Positions 22,626 through 33,085 are shown, counted from the stretch's first letter. The stretch is 64,000 nucleotides of DNA from Fontisphaera persica (GCF_024832785.1 NZ_CP116615.1:1798001-1862000); one strand, 5' to 3'. A program made the numbers and translations. Notes: generated by a model from the letters alone, not told the origin.

Positions 22626-23405
22626 ATGCCCGCCCAGACCCTATCGCCCACCCCTGCGCTTTGCGAATTGCGCGAGGTGGACGTCGCCGCGCCGCGCGCC
22701 CCCGCCGTGGCGCTGTTGCAGGAAGTGAATTGGCGCATCCACCCGGGCGACCGCTGGCTGCTCTTCAGCCCATCCGGGGCCGGCAAATCCGCCCTCCTTC
22801 TCACTGCGGCTGGCATTCAACGTCCCCTGCGCGGGGAAGTTTGTTTAATGAGCTGCGCCCTGGGGAATTTGCGGGAGCAGGAACTGTTGCCGTTCCGCAG
22901 GCAGGTGGGGCTGGTCTTTGAAGGTGGCGGCCGTCTATTTCCAGACTTGACCGTCGCGCAAAACGTCGCCCTGCCCCTGGTGTATCATCAATCACGCTCC
23001 TGGCCTGAGGCTGTGCAGGAAATCCAACCACTCTTGGAATGGTTGGAACTGAGCTCCCAGGCGGAAAACACTCCCGTGCTCCTGCCGCGGCCATGGCTGC
23101 CACGAGCGGGCCTGGCGCGCGCGCTGGCCCTGCGCCCCCGGCTGCTGCTGCTGGATCATCCCTGGCGGGGAGCCGATGCGCGGGAACGTCAATGGTGGCA
23201 AACGAAATTGGCCGAACTGCCCCAATACTCTCCCGGCGTGGAAGCGCTGGTGTTGGCGGCTGATGAAGCAGAGCCGTGGCTGGGGCATTTTACGCAACTG
23301 GCTGCAGTTCACCAACGGCATCTGGTGACTTTTGCGAGCGGTGAAGAGTGCCGCGCCTGGCTGGCCGCGCATCATTTGCTCGCCTCGCATCCGGAAAGCG
23401 GGTAA
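22626..23405 (+). CDS. MlaF-like ABC ATPase with degenerate catalytic motifs
   Basis: A 259-residue ABC-type ATP-binding protein located where MlaF belongs. Walker A is intact (SPSGAGKS, 48-55). The Q-loop Gln is replaced (GLVFEGG instead of VFQ). The LSGGQ signature is not recognisable: the helix that normally follows it is present (AGLARALALRPR) but preceded by LLPRPWLPR. Walker B ends LLLLDHPW, with His178 at the place of the catalytic Glu, and the switch His is missing (LVLAADEAE). Such a protein should bind nucleotide but hydrolyse it poorly, if at all. Either it is a structural or regulatory subunit, or a second ATPase elsewhere supplies activity. Frame is intact, so this is divergence, not decay. 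Confidence 0.85.
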   Translation: MPAQTLSPTPALCELREVDVAAPRAPAVALLQEVNWRIHPGDRWLLFSPSGAGKSALLLTAAGIQRPLRGEVCLMSCALGNLREQELLPFRRQVGLVFEGGGRLFPDLTVAQNVALPLVYHQSRSWPEAVQEIQPLLEWLELSSQAENTPVLLPRPWLPRAGLARALALRPRLLLLDHPWRGADARERQWWQTKLAELPQYSPGVEALVLAADEAEPWLGHFTQLAAVHQRHLVTFASGEECRAWLAAHHLLASHPESG

Positions 23406-23426
23406 ATCACCCTTGAGCATCGTGTT

Positions 23427-24821
23427 ATGCCCTTGCAGGACTTGACACCACAACTGCGCACGCGCCTGAGCCGCCTGGAAAGCGTGGTGGGCTGGTTTGT
23501 GCTGCTGGCCGCTATGCTGCTGGTGGCGGGGTTTGTCTATTACGTTGTGCATACCGCCCAGCGCAAAGGCTGGTTTCAGGAAAAAGTGCTCTTTTCCACC
23601 TTTGTAAACACCGCCACGGGGCTGAAACCCGGGGACCCGGTGCGTCTGATGGGCTTTCCCATCGGCGAGGTCACCCGTGTGGTGCCCAATGATCCCAATT
23701 TCCAGTACGGCAATATTACCATTTTCTTTGTGGTGCGCCGGGATGCCAATCACTACTGCGGCTATTTGTGGAGTGACTCCCGTGCCAAGGTTGTTCCCAC
23801 TGATTTTTTAGGAAATCGCGGATTGGAAATCACCAAGGGTCAGACGGGCATTCCCCTGTTGCGCCTGGCCAATCCGGCAGACCCGCGCAGCCCCATTGCT
23901 GGACGCCTGGACGTGGCGGCGGTGAAAAAATTTACCGCCAAAGTGGCCGCATCCCTGGGCACCACCAATGCCCCCTCCACGGAAGAAAAGGAGATTCACG
24001 CTTTCATCCAAAAAGTTTCCGCCAGCCCCTGGGAGTACAGTGCCAAGGGCTACGTGGAATCGCCGGAGGAAATGGCGGCGCTGGTGGTGCAGGCCATCCA
24101 TCGGGAACAACCCAACCGCTTTTACGTGCCTTATGACAAAGACAAAGACATATTTATTGAGCCGGAGGAATCGCCTGCCTTGACGGAGCGCCTGGAGCGC
24201 ATCATCACCCAGGCAGAGCGCGCCCTGCCCAGTTTCCTGACCTTGACCAATCAGTTGGCCCAGGCCTTGGACAACGCCGTGCGTGCCACCGCCGAGCTGG
24301 GCTCGCTCCTCACCAACACCCGCCCCGCCGTCACCCATGCCGGCGAACTGACGGCGGAGCTGCAGCAGGCGGTGCGCGATTTGCGCCCCATGTTCACCAA
24401 TCTGGCGCGCATCTCAGAAACGCTGGCCCAACCCCAGGGCAGCCTGGGTGAGTGGCTCCTGCCTACCAACATACACCGCGAGCTGTTGACGGTCCTGCGC
24501 TCCGCCAGCACGACCTTGGATACAGCCAATACGGCCATTGGCAACACCGACACCAATCTGGAGGCCTTGATTGATCATGTGAATCTTACCCTGGAAAACC
24601 TGGCCCTGATGACCAGCAACTTGAACCGTCAGGTCGAGGCCAATACCAACATCCTAAGCGACATCTCCGATCTCATTCGCAACACGGACCAATTCATCCA
24701 AGGGTTGCGCCGCCACTGGCTGCTGCGTTCTGCTTTTCGCACCAATCGCCCGCCGGCCCGTCCCCAGGCCCCTGCCACGCCCACGCCGCCGGCCGCCCTC
24801 CCGCCGCGCCTCAAACCCTGA
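23427..24821 (+). CDS. MCE-domain (MlaD-like) lipid-binding protein
   Basis: A 464-residue protein with one N-terminal membrane anchor (about 22-45) and an MCE domain right after it (FSTFVNTATGLKPGDPVRLMGFPIGEV), which in the Mla system forms a ring that carries phospholipid across the periplasm. A long region follows with several Thr/Asn-rich heptad-like stretches (LTNQLAQALDNAVRATAELG; LTLENLALMTSNLNRQVEAN) suggesting an extended helical needle, as in larger MCE proteins such as PqiB or LetB. The C-terminus is Pro-rich. It completes the permease-ATPase-MCE set and lies 22 bases after the ATPase gene. No MlaC-type soluble carrier gene is next to it. Confidence 0.9.
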   Translation: MPLQDLTPQLRTRLSRLESVVGWFVLLAAMLLVAGFVYYVVHTAQRKGWFQEKVLFSTFVNTATGLKPGDPVRLMGFPIGEVTRVVPNDPNFQYGNITIFFVVRRDANHYCGYLWSDSRAKVVPTDFLGNRGLEITKGQTGIPLLRLANPADPRSPIAGRLDVAAVKKFTAKVAASLGTTNAPSTEEKEIHAFIQKVSASPWEYSAKGYVESPEEMAALVVQAIHREQPNRFYVPYDKDKDIFIEPEESPALTERLERIITQAERALPSFLTLTNQLAQALDNAVRATAELGSLLTNTRPAVTHAGELTAELQQAVRDLRPMFTNLARISETLAQPQGSLGEWLLPTNIHRELLTVLRSASTTLDTANTAIGNTDTNLEALIDHVNLTLENLALMTSNLNRQVEANTNILSDISDLIRNTDQFIQGLRRHWLLRSAFRTNRPPARPQAPATPTPPAALPPRLKP

Positions 24822-24835
24822 CCATCCCCACCGAG

Positions 24836-25684
24836 TCATCGTTGGCAAACCGGGCAGTAAAAAGTGCTGCGCCCACCTTGCTCCATGCGGCGAATGCGGG
24901 CGCCACAACGCCGACAAGGCTGGCCGTGGCGGTCATAAACCCGGAGCCGCTCATGGTAATACCCCGAGGCAGCGCGTTGCACGCCGAAGTAAAACAATTT
25001 TTCACCCCGCTCCCGCCCCGCAAAGTCCAGCGGAATGGTGCTGCCCCAACCAATGGCCTCGCGCAAGACTGCCCGTAAACAGCGCCACAATTTCTGGCAT
25101 TCCTTTCCGCTCAAGCGGCCGGCCGCTTTGCGGGGGGAAATACCGGCGCGCCAGAGTGCTTCGCTGGCATAAATGTTGCCCACCCCTGCCACCACTTGTT
25201 GATCCATCAAGCGCACCTTGATGGCCTGCCGGCTGCCGGCCAGTTTTTGCTGCAAAACTCGAGCCGTAAACTGGCTCTCCAGCGGCTCCGGCCCCAGCCG
25301 CGCCAAAGGGGTGGAGTCAAGGCTTAAACGTCCGAAACGCCGCGGGTCCTCATAAACCAGCCGCGCGTGGTCAAGGAGCATGCACACTACTGCGTGGTCG
25401 GGCAGCCCGGCTTGCCGGCCGGTCAGGTACATGCGGCCCGTCATCCCCAAGTGGCCCACCAAAAGCACCGGATTGCCGCCCGGCGAGCGCAGTGAAAAAA
25501 GGAGATATTTCCCCCGACGCTCGACCTGCTCAAAACGCGCTCCCCGCAAAAGCCGGTCAAATTCAACCAAGCCGTGGGGACGGATGACTTTGGCCTGAAA
25601 AACTTGAACCTGCCGGATGACCCGGCCCGGCAATAACGAGGCCAGATGCCGTTTCAGGACTTCAACTTCGGGCAGTTCAGGCAT
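24836..25684 (-). CDS. mutM: Formamidopyrimidine-DNA glycosylase
   Basis: A 282-residue bifunctional glycosylase/AP lyase that removes 8-oxoguanine and formamidopyrimidines from DNA. The N-terminus MPELPEVEVLKRHL gives the catalytic Pro2 and Glu3. The H2TH segment LMDQQVVAGVGNIYASEALW follows, and the C-terminal zinc finger has CRRCGARI and CPVCQR. All catalytic parts are intact and the length is normal. It converges on the lipid-transport operon with a 14-base gap and is separated from pyrH upstream by 132 bases containing a GGAGG/CCTCC hairpin (25729-25742) without a T-run. Confidence 0.96.
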   Translation of the reverse strand: MPELPEVEVLKRHLASLLPGRVIRQVQVFQAKVIRPHGLVEFDRLLRGARFEQVERRGKYLLFSLRSPGGNPVLLVGHLGMTGRMYLTGRQAGLPDHAVVCMLLDHARLVYEDPRRFGRLSLDSTPLARLGPEPLESQFTARVLQQKLAGSRQAIKVRLMDQQVVAGVGNIYASEALWRAGISPRKAAGRLSGKECQKLWRCLRAVLREAIGWGSTIPLDFAGRERGEKLFYFGVQRAASGYYHERLRVYDRHGQPCRRCGARIRRMEQGGRSTFYCPVCQR

Positions 25685-25816
25685 GAAGCCGATATGGACA
25701 TGGGCGCCTTGGCTGGCGAAGCCGACGGGGAGGCGAACCTCCAGGTGGGTGTTTCAGTGCGTACCCTGTTTTCGCTGCCAATCCTTGCAGCATGAGACTC
25801 CACTTGGCAACCGTCC

Positions 25817-26587
<771 letters not shown>

Positions 26588-26762
26588 TCAACGGTTATGC
26601 CACCTGCTCCGCCACCGGAGCCGCTGCCGGGCGGCATACAAGGAAAAAGACCCATCCCCACAAAAACTGCCGCAATAAACCATACCCTAATCTTGATTAT
26701 TGAGGGCGGCCACGCGCTGTTTCAGGCTTTCAGCCCGGCGCTTTTTAACGTTTAATGAGTCC

Positions 26763-29700
26763 ATGAGCCGCGCCTCATGGATTGCTGCAATCAAAAAGGC
26801 GCCCGTCCCCGAACGGGCCAGGCAGTATTACCACGCGCTGTCGCAAACCAGCGCGCGCGCGCTGTTGGAGCAAGCCCGTCCGGAAGCCCAGCGCGTTTTA
26901 TGCGCCCTCTTTAGCGGCTCCCAGGCGCTCAGCGAATGGCTGCAAGCCCATCCCGAATCCCTGGCCGATTTGTTGGATGTGGAAGCGCTTTCGCATCCGC
27001 GTCCCGTGTCAGGGTTGCGACAGGAAGTGCAAGCCTGGCTGACCGGGGCCCTGGCAAATCAGGATTACGCGGGCGCGTTGCGCCAGTTGCGGCAGTTCAA
27101 ACAGCGCCAGATGTTGCGGATTGCCACGCGGGACCTGGCCGGGCTGGCGCCAGCCACCAGTATCATTCGCGAACTATCCGACGTGGCCGATGTTTGCCTC
27201 TCCACGGTGGGCAGGGTGGTTTATGAGCAAATGAGCCGCCGCTACGGCGAGCCGTGGCATGTGAACCCGCAGGGGCAATGGGAGCGTACCCCGTGGTGTG
27301 TCCTGGGGCTGGGCAAACTGGGGGGGCAGGAACTGAATTACAGTTCGGATGTGGACGTCATCTTCGTCTATGCCATTGAGGGCATGGTATCCAAAACCCC
27401 GCCTCGCCATGCCCAGACCAGCCCGCAGTCCCTTTCCAATCACCAGTTTTTCTGCCGCATGGCGGAAGCCTTTGTCACTGAAGTTGGCCGCGCCACTTCG
27501 GAAGGCCAGCTTTATCGCATTGATTTGCGGCTGCGCCCGGAAGGTAAAGCCGGCCCGCTGGCGCGGTCCCTGGAAAGTTATGAAAATTACTACGCCCAAT
27601 GGGGGCAAACCTGGGAGCGCATGATGCTCATCAAAGCGCGGCCCGTGGCCGGTGATGCCGCGCTGGCGCACGAGTTTGCGGAGATGATTCAATCCTTCCG
27701 CTACCCGCGCATGTTGAGCGAGCGGGTCATCGCCGACGTCGCCGCCATGAAGGCGCGGACAGAAGCCGAAGTCGTGCGCAGTGGCGAGTTGGAACGCAAT
27801 GTGAAGCTGGGCCGTGGCGGCATTCGGGAAATCGAGTTTATCGCCCAGGTGACCCAGCTTTTGCATGCGGGGCGCAATCCCTTCCTCCAAATTCCACAGA
27901 CCCTCCCTGCCCTGCAGGCGATGGTGAAATATGGCCTGCTGGCGGCGGAAGACGCCCAAGCCCTCACGGAGGCTTATGTTTTTCTGCGCAACGTAGAACA
28001 TCGCCTCCAAATGGAAAACAACCGCCAAACCCACACCGTGCCGGAAGACCCCGCTGCGCAAAAACGGCTGGCCGCCCTCATGGGCTTTTCTTCCTGGACA
28101 GCTTTTGAAAAACAATGGCGCGCCCACAAAGACCGTGTGCGGGCTGCTTACGAGAGCCGTTTCCAAACACCGCCCCCCAAGCCCGCCGGGCCGTGGCTGC
28201 CGCCACGCATCGAAGGGCACGAGGAAATTTGGCTCAAACTGCTTGCTGAGTGCAGTTTTCGGGACCCGCCCGCGGCCTTGAAATGGATGTCTGAATTCCT
28301 CCATGGCCCCGGCTTCGGCCATTTATCCGCGCAATCGGAAACCTCCGCCCGTGAGCTGGCGGGACGGCTGTTGACCTGGTGTCCCCGCAAAGACGAACAA
28401 GGACGCATCACCAACCTTGGCCCGCGGACCTTGTCAGACCCAGACCGCGTCTTGGCCCGCCTGGATGCGTTCATTGCCGCTTACGGTTCACGCGCCATGT
28501 TGTATGAGGCCTGGACGCGGCAACCCTCGCTTTTCGAGATGCTGGTGCTCCTGTTTGACCGTTCGGAATTCCTGGCGGAAAGCGCCATTCGGACGCCCGA
28601 CCTGGTGGATGACCTGGTGGCCAGCGGCCAACTGCGCCGCAGTAAAACCGCCGAGCAAACCCTGGCGGATTTGCGGCACGGCCTGGGCGATGCAGACCAG
28701 GCCCAATGGCTGCGCCGGTATTTCGCCACGGAGTTTATGCGCATCGGCTTGCGGGAAATTATTGGCCTGGCGGACCCTGAACAAAACCTGGCCGAACTCT
28801 CCGCCCTGGCGGACGCCTGCCTGCAATACGCCGTCGAGGTGGTGATGCGCCGGCATCGCCTCAAAAAACCGCCCTTCGCCATCATTGGCCTGGGCAAACT
28901 AGGCGGCGCCGAGCTGGCCTATGGCAGCGATTTGGACCTCTTGTTTGTCACTGCCAAAGGCGCCCGCCAGTTGCACCGTCTATCTCCCCTGGCCGCTGAA
29001 ATCATGGCCCTGCTCTCGGAAAAAACCGCTGATGGCAGCGTTTTCCACACCGATGCGCGGCTGCGGCCTGATGGCGAAAAAGGGCTGCTGGTCAACACCC
29101 TTGATGCCTACGAAACCTATTACCGTCAACGCGCCCAGCTCTGGGAAATCCAAGCCCTCAGCCGGGCGCGATTTATCGCCGGAGATGGGGCGGTGGGACA
29201 GGATTTTGTGGCGCTGGCGCAGCGGCTGACCAATTTTGCCCGTCCCGACTTGCCGCTGGCCGCCTATCAGCCGGGTTGGCGGCAGGAAATTGTGCGCATG
29301 CGCTGGCGCATTGAAAAAGAGCGCACCCCCGCCGGCAAAGAAGCGCTGGCCATCAAAACCGGCGCCGGCGGCCTCATGGACGCTGAATTCATTGCACAGA
29401 CCCTTTGTCTGGCGCATGGCCTTTACGCCCCCAACACGCTAAATGCCTTGCAGCAACTCCAAGCCCTCAAGGCCCTGCCGCAGCCCGCGGCCAACACTCT
29501 CCTGGAGAATTTCCGGCAGCTCCGCCGCGTGGAAATCATCCTCCGCCGATGGAGCTATGAAGGGGAGTCCGAGCTGCCCGTGGACCCCGCTCCTTTTTAT
29601 CGCGTCTCCGTCCGTTGCGGGTTTGCCACCCCCGCGGCCTTTCGCGAAGCGGTCAGCCAATGGCGCAAGGCCATTCGGCAGGTCTATCAACAGCTCTTCG

Positions 29701-29768
29701 CCCAGGAACTGGCGGCCCTAAATCCGGTTTTGCCCAAATCTGCACTCCATGAACGACAACGTGATTAA
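26763..29768 (+). CDS. glnE: Glutamine synthetase adenylyltransferase/adenylyl-removing enzyme
   Basis: A protein of about 1001 residues with the double nucleotidyltransferase layout of GlnE, which adenylylates glutamine synthetase when nitrogen is plentiful and removes AMP when it is scarce. Both catalytic GSxDxD sites are intact: GLGKLGGQELNYSSDVDVIFVY in the N-terminal (removing) half and GLGKLGGAELAYGSDLDLLFV in the C-terminal (adding) half, each followed by a helical domain. The ATG at 26763 is chosen over an upstream TTG that would add 21 odd residues. Neither glutamine synthetase nor PII is in the window, but an NtrB/NtrC-like pair and ptsN follow within 10 kb. Its 3' end overlaps the RluA gene by 20 bases. 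Confidence 0.95.
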   Translation: MSRASWIAAIKKAPVPERARQYYHALSQTSARALLEQARPEAQRVLCALFSGSQALSEWLQAHPESLADLLDVEALSHPRPVSGLRQEVQAWLTGALANQDYAGALRQLRQFKQRQMLRIATRDLAGLAPATSIIRELSDVADVCLSTVGRVVYEQMSRRYGEPWHVNPQGQWERTPWCVLGLGKLGGQELNYSSDVDVIFVYAIEGMVSKTPPRHAQTSPQSLSNHQFFCRMAEAFVTEVGRATSEGQLYRIDLRLRPEGKAGPLARSLESYENYYAQWGQTWERMMLIKARPVAGDAALAHEFAEMIQSFRYPRMLSERVIADVAAMKARTEAEVVRSGELERNVKLGRGGIREIEFIAQVTQLLHAGRNPFLQIPQTLPALQAMVKYGLLAAEDAQALTEAYVFLRNVEHRLQMENNRQTHTVPEDPAAQKRLAALMGFSSWTAFEKQWRAHKDRVRAAYESRFQTPPPKPAGPWLPPRIEGHEEIWLKLLAECSFRDPPAALKWMSEFLHGPGFGHLSAQSETSARELAGRLLTWCPRKDEQGRITNLGPRTLSDPDRVLARLDAFIAAYGSRAMLYEAWTRQPSLFEMLVLLFDRSEFLAESAIRTPDLVDDLVASGQLRRSKTAEQTLADLRHGLGDADQAQWLRRYFATEFMRIGLREIIGLADPEQNLAELSALADACLQYAVEVVMRRHRLKKPPFAIIGLGKLGGAELAYGSDLDLLFVTAKGARQLHRLSPLAAEIMALLSEKTADGSVFHTDARLRPDGEKGLLVNTLDAYETYYRQRAQLWEIQALSRARFIAGDGAVGQDFVALAQRLTNFARPDLPLAAYQPGWRQEIVRMRWRIEKERTPAGKEALAIKTGAGGLMDAEFIAQTLCLAHGLYAPNTLNALQQLQALKALPQPAANTLLENFRQLRRVEIILRRWSYEGESELPVDPAPFYRVSVRCGFATPAAFREAVSQWRKAIRQVYQQLFAQELAALNPVLPKSALHERQRD

Positions 29769-30594
29769 ACTCTCCTCGCGCCCCACGCGGGAATTTTGGG
29801 AAATCCCAATACTCTACGAGGATGCACACCTGCTGGCCTTGTCCAAACCGGCCCGGTTGCTTACGTCGCCGGACCGCTACGACCCTACCCGGCCCAATCT
29901 GATGCGCCTGTTGCACGAAGGCATTCGCGACAACAAACCGTGGGCCAGAGAACGTGGTCTGACGTATTTGATGAATGCCCACCGCCTGGACTTTGAGACC
30001 ACCGGCATTCTGCTGCTGGCCAAAAGCAAACCCGTCCTCACCGCGTTAGCCACCCTGTTTGGTTCAGAAAAACCGCTTAAAGTTTATGTGGCATTGGTCC
30101 AAGGCACGCCCCCGGAACCGGCCTGGCAGGTGGATGCGCCCATCGCCATGCACCCCGTCAAAACCGGTTATTGGCGCGTGGACCGCCAAAACGGCAAACG
30201 CGCCCTCACGCGCTTTCAAGTACGGGAAACCTTTCGTGGCTACACCCTCCTGGAGTGCCGTCCTCTGACCGGCCGCACCCACCAGATTCGGGTCCATCTC
30301 CGCTATTGCCATTTGCCCATCTGCGGAGACGCGCTTTATGGAGGACAACCCTTGTTGCTTTCCTCGCTCAAGCCCAATTACCGCCTTAAACGCGGCCAAG
30401 TGGAACGGCCCTTAATCCAAACCGTGGCCTTGCATGCCGAAAAGTTATCCCTGCCCCATCCCGTCAGTGGCCAAATGCTGGAAATTGCAGCCGAATGGCC
30501 CAAGGACTTGCGGGTCGCAGTCAAGTACCTCCGCCAATTTGCCCCTGCCGGCGGTCCTCCAGCCTCCACCGCCTCCTTTGTGCCTGAGGCTTAA
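29749..30594 (+). CDS. RluA-family RNA pseudouridine synthase
   Basis: A 281-residue pseudouridine synthase. The catalytic motif HRLDFETTGILLLAKS supplies the Asp that attacks the uridine, and LLECRPLTGRTHQIRVHL is the second family motif. There is no N-terminal S4 RNA-binding domain, so it is closer to the short RluA type that modifies rRNA or tRNA stem-loops; the exact target cannot be read from the sequence. It begins 20 bases inside glnE in another frame, which makes co-expression likely, and its 3' end overlaps that of the convergent response regulator by 4 bases. Confidence 0.9.
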   Translation: MNDNVIKLSSRPTREFWEIPILYEDAHLLALSKPARLLTSPDRYDPTRPNLMRLLHEGIRDNKPWARERGLTYLMNAHRLDFETTGILLLAKSKPVLTALATLFGSEKPLKVYVALVQGTPPEPAWQVDAPIAMHPVKTGYWRVDRQNGKRALTRFQVRETFRGYTLLECRPLTGRTHQIRVHLRYCHLPICGDALYGGQPLLLSSLKPNYRLKRGQVERPLIQTVALHAEKLSLPHPVSGQMLEIAAEWPKDLRVAVKYLRQFAPAGGPPASTASFVPEA

Positions 30595-31022
30595 TGGACG
30601 TACTCGTGCCCCAGCCTGGGGGTGACGAATTTGGGATTGGTCAGCCGCGCCACCCGCTGGGAGGGGGTTTCGGCAAGCAGCCGCTCAATGGTGCTTAAGA
30701 GCACCGGCAAATCCAGCGGTTTTTCCATGAGTGCATCCGCCCCATAACCGGTGGCCCGGCCCTGCTGGTTGGGTTTGGCAGTGATGATGATTACTGGCAC
30801 CAGCGGGTACAGCTTCTCCATTTTCTCGAACAAGTCCCAGCCGTTTTTACCGGGCATGGTGATGTCGAGCAACACCAGGTCCGGAGCCTCGTGCCGCAAT
30901 ATTTCCATCGCTTGGCGGGCATCGGCCGCGAGCAGCGGCTCGTAGTTTTCCATGGCCAGCACCTGGGCCAAAGATTCCCGCACGGCTGCGTCATCATCCA
31001 CCACCAGAATACGCTTGCTCAT
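30591..31022 (-). CDS. Single-domain response regulator (CheY-like)
   Basis: A 143-residue receiver protein. The acid pocket is D10-D11 in ILVVDDDAAV, the phospho-acceptor is D53 in LVLLDITMPGKNGWD, and the conserved Lys lies in MEKPLDLP near residue 100. No output domain follows, only a short tail, so it must act by protein contact or relay phosphate. The ATG at 31022 starts the usual MSKRILVVDD; a longer frame adds 13 residues. It is not next to a cognate kinase on its own strand, although an NtrB-like kinase lies about 700 bases away on the other strand. Confidence 0.9.
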   Translation of the reverse strand: MSKRILVVDDDAAVRESLAQVLAMENYEPLLAADARQAMEILRHEAPDLVLLDITMPGKNGWDLFEKMEKLYPLVPVIIITAKPNQQGRATGYGADALMEKPLDLPVLLSTIERLLAETPSQRVARLTNPKFVTPRLGHEYVH

Positions 31023-31082
31023 ATTTGTCTGTTGCCCCGGCGAGGGGGGCATTCCTGGCAAGTCTGGCGGCGAGCGGGGCGC

Positions 31083-31463
31083 TTATTGGTTGTAGCGGCG
31101 CAACTGGGGGGTGCTGGCCGGATTGACAATTACTTTGTTGGCCAGCGGCTCTTTGACTCCGGTCCGCCGCTGGTCGTCGCTGTAATATATCCGCACCCGC
31201 TGCCCTTCGCGCAAACTGGAGACCGGGATCCGTTTCTCCGCGTCACGAAACTGCGTTTTGCGGTTCCATTGGACGCGAAAGATTTTTTTTTCCGGCCCCC
31301 GGTCCACCACCAATATCTGGCGCCGGTCATCCACCCGCTGCAATCTGCCCCAGACTTCCTTGTCTTGGTAGTATTCCCGTGCTGGCAAATTGGTGGCGCC
31401 CAGCCCCACCCAGAGGAGGACGGCCCAACCCAAATGTTTTCCTAAGTAATGACTTGCATGCAT
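31083..31463 (-). CDS. Exported small protein of unknown function
   Basis: A 126-residue protein with a signal peptide (LGWAVLLWVGLGATNLPA) followed by an OB-like or SH3-like beta-rich region (WGRLQRVDDRRQILVVDRGP, FRVQWNRKTQF, REGQRVRIYYSDD) that resembles DUF5666-type domains. No catalytic residues stand out. It lies 60 bases upstream of the response regulator gene on the same strand. The 250 bases upstream include a very AT-rich stretch (31561-31580) that probably holds promoters for this gene or the divergent kinase gene. Confidence 0.6.
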   Translation of the reverse strand: MHASHYLGKHLGWAVLLWVGLGATNLPAREYYQDKEVWGRLQRVDDRRQILVVDRGPEKKIFRVQWNRKTQFRDAEKRIPVSSLREGQRVRIYYSDDQRRTGVKEPLANKVIVNPASTPQLRRYNQ

Positions 31464-31714
31464 AGGTCAAGGAGTTGCGCTGCCTACTGTATCGCAAGAC
31501 GCCACAACTTGCCAGCCTCTTTAGCGACAGCCAATGGCGTGCCAAACCCTTGTTTCGGCCACAATTATTATAATATATTGCTGCGCAATTACTTAAAAAA
31601 GATGCGCCCGGCGCCCTTGCCATGCTGGGACACCGCCAAGGCTGGTTTTTTGACCGGCATGGTAAATGATTGGCCAAACGGCAAGTGTCACGATAAACTG
31701 CTGTTTCGCTGTCT

Positions 31715-33085
31715 GTGGCAGGCATCAAAATAAATTGGTCCTGGCGTTTGGGCGGTTTCATTGCCGGCATTACCGCCATGGTAGTGCTCATCGCTTGGGG
31801 CGCCCTGAGCGCCTGGCGCATGATTGGCACCATGGAGGAGCGCTTTGCCACGGTGGGCCAGCAGAGCTTCTATTTTGCGGAACGTCTCCAGCAAACGCTC
31901 ATGCGGCTCAACAACCTGATGCTCCGCTACCTCACCCGCCAGCAACCGGAAGACTGGCAGGAATTCGAGCAAAATCATCTTTTCCTGCAAACTTGGATGT
32001 ATTCCAAACGCCACGAACTGCTCTCCACCAATGAACGTCGCATCCAGACCGATTTGGAGCAGGTGTATGCCGAATACCTGGCGGCGGCGCGCCGCGTGCA
32101 TCAATTGATGCAGGCAGGACGCTCTGACGGTCCTGAACTGGCGGACGCCACCCGCCATTTCGAAGCCCAGTCCCAGCGCATGGCCGCCAAAGCCTCCGAG
32201 TTGGCCAACGCCCACCGCCAAGCCCAGCAGGCGCTGCTGGGCGAGTTGAACACCACTCTTTCCAAGCTGCATATCATGGTCATTGGCGCGCTCCTGATGC
32301 TCGTAACCGCGGGTTATTTTTTAAGCCGTGCAGTTTATAAAGACTTGATTGCCCCCCTGCGCCAGGAATTGGTCCACAGCCGCAATTTGCTGGAACGCCA
32401 GCAAAAGCTGGCCTCACTGGGCGTCCTGGCCGCCGGGGTGGCGCATGAAATCCGCAACCCGCTCACCGCCATCAAGGCCCGCCTTTTCACCTTGCGCAAA
32501 GGTTTGAAGCCCGGTTCCCGTGAGCTGGCCGACACGGACGTTATTGACCAGGAAATCAACCGCCTGGAGCGCATCGTCAAGGATTTCCTGTTGTTTGCCC
32601 GGCCCTCGGACCCCGTTTTGGAACGAGTGCCCGCGCAAGTGCCGCTGGAGGAAATCGCGCGCCTGATGCGCCCGCAGCTTGAAAAGCATGGCGTCCGTCT
32701 GGAGGTGGAAAACGCCCCGGATATGTACGTCCGCGTGGACCTGCAGCAGATGAAACAGGTGTTGATGAATCTGGTTCAAAACGCCGCCGAAGCCGCCCCC
32801 GGCGGCCGCATCCTGCTGCGCGCCCGCCGTTTGCAGGCTCCGCTCAATGGAAAATTGGAGTCGGCGGTCAGTCTGGAAGTCGAGGACAACGGCCCGGGCA
32901 TCCCTGAAGAAGTGCAGAAGCATCTGTTTGATCCCTTTTATTCCACCAAAGAAGGCGGCACAGGGCTGGGATTGTCCATAGCTGCCCGGCTCATTGAAAA
33001 ACATGGCGGGGTGTTAAGTTACGAAACCCGCTCGCAGCAGGGCACAACCTTCAAAATCATTTTACCAGAGCACAAAGGCGCATGA
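31715..33085 (+). CDS. NtrB-like sensor histidine kinase
   Basis: A 456-residue membrane sensor kinase. TM1 is about residues 14-34 and TM2 about 185-205; between them lies a 150-residue extracytoplasmic, mainly helical region without a recognisable ligand fold. The dimerisation/phospho-acceptor segment is GVAHEIRNPLTAIKARL with H244, and the ATP-binding domain has the N-box (LMNLVQNAAEAA), G1 (DNGPGIP), F box and G2 (GGTGLGLSIAARLIEKHGG). It starts with GTG and overlaps the downstream NtrC-family regulator by ATGA, so the two form one signalling pair. The signal is unknown; nitrogen status is one possibility given glnE and ptsN nearby. Confidence 0.92.
   Translation: MAGIKINWSWRLGGFIAGITAMVVLIAWGALSAWRMIGTMEERFATVGQQSFYFAERLQQTLMRLNNLMLRYLTRQQPEDWQEFEQNHLFLQTWMYSKRHELLSTNERRIQTDLEQVYAEYLAAARRVHQLMQAGRSDGPELADATRHFEAQSQRMAAKASELANAHRQAQQALLGELNTTLSKLHIMVIGALLMLVTAGYFLSRAVYKDLIAPLRQELVHSRNLLERQQKLASLGVLAAGVAHEIRNPLTAIKARLFTLRKGLKPGSRELADTDVIDQEINRLERIVKDFLLFARPSDPVLERVPAQVPLEEIARLMRPQLEKHGVRLEVENAPDMYVRVDLQQMKQVLMNLVQNAAEAAPGGRILLRARRLQAPLNGKLESAVSLEVEDNGPGIPEEVQKHLFDPFYSTKEGGTGLGLSIAARLIEKHGGVLSYETRSQQGTTFKIILPEHKGA

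Noticed and set aside
31464-31714. A sigma54 promoter controlled by the NtrC-like regulator
   Set aside because: I looked for TGGC-N10-TGC-type -24/-12 elements here and found none with correct spacing.
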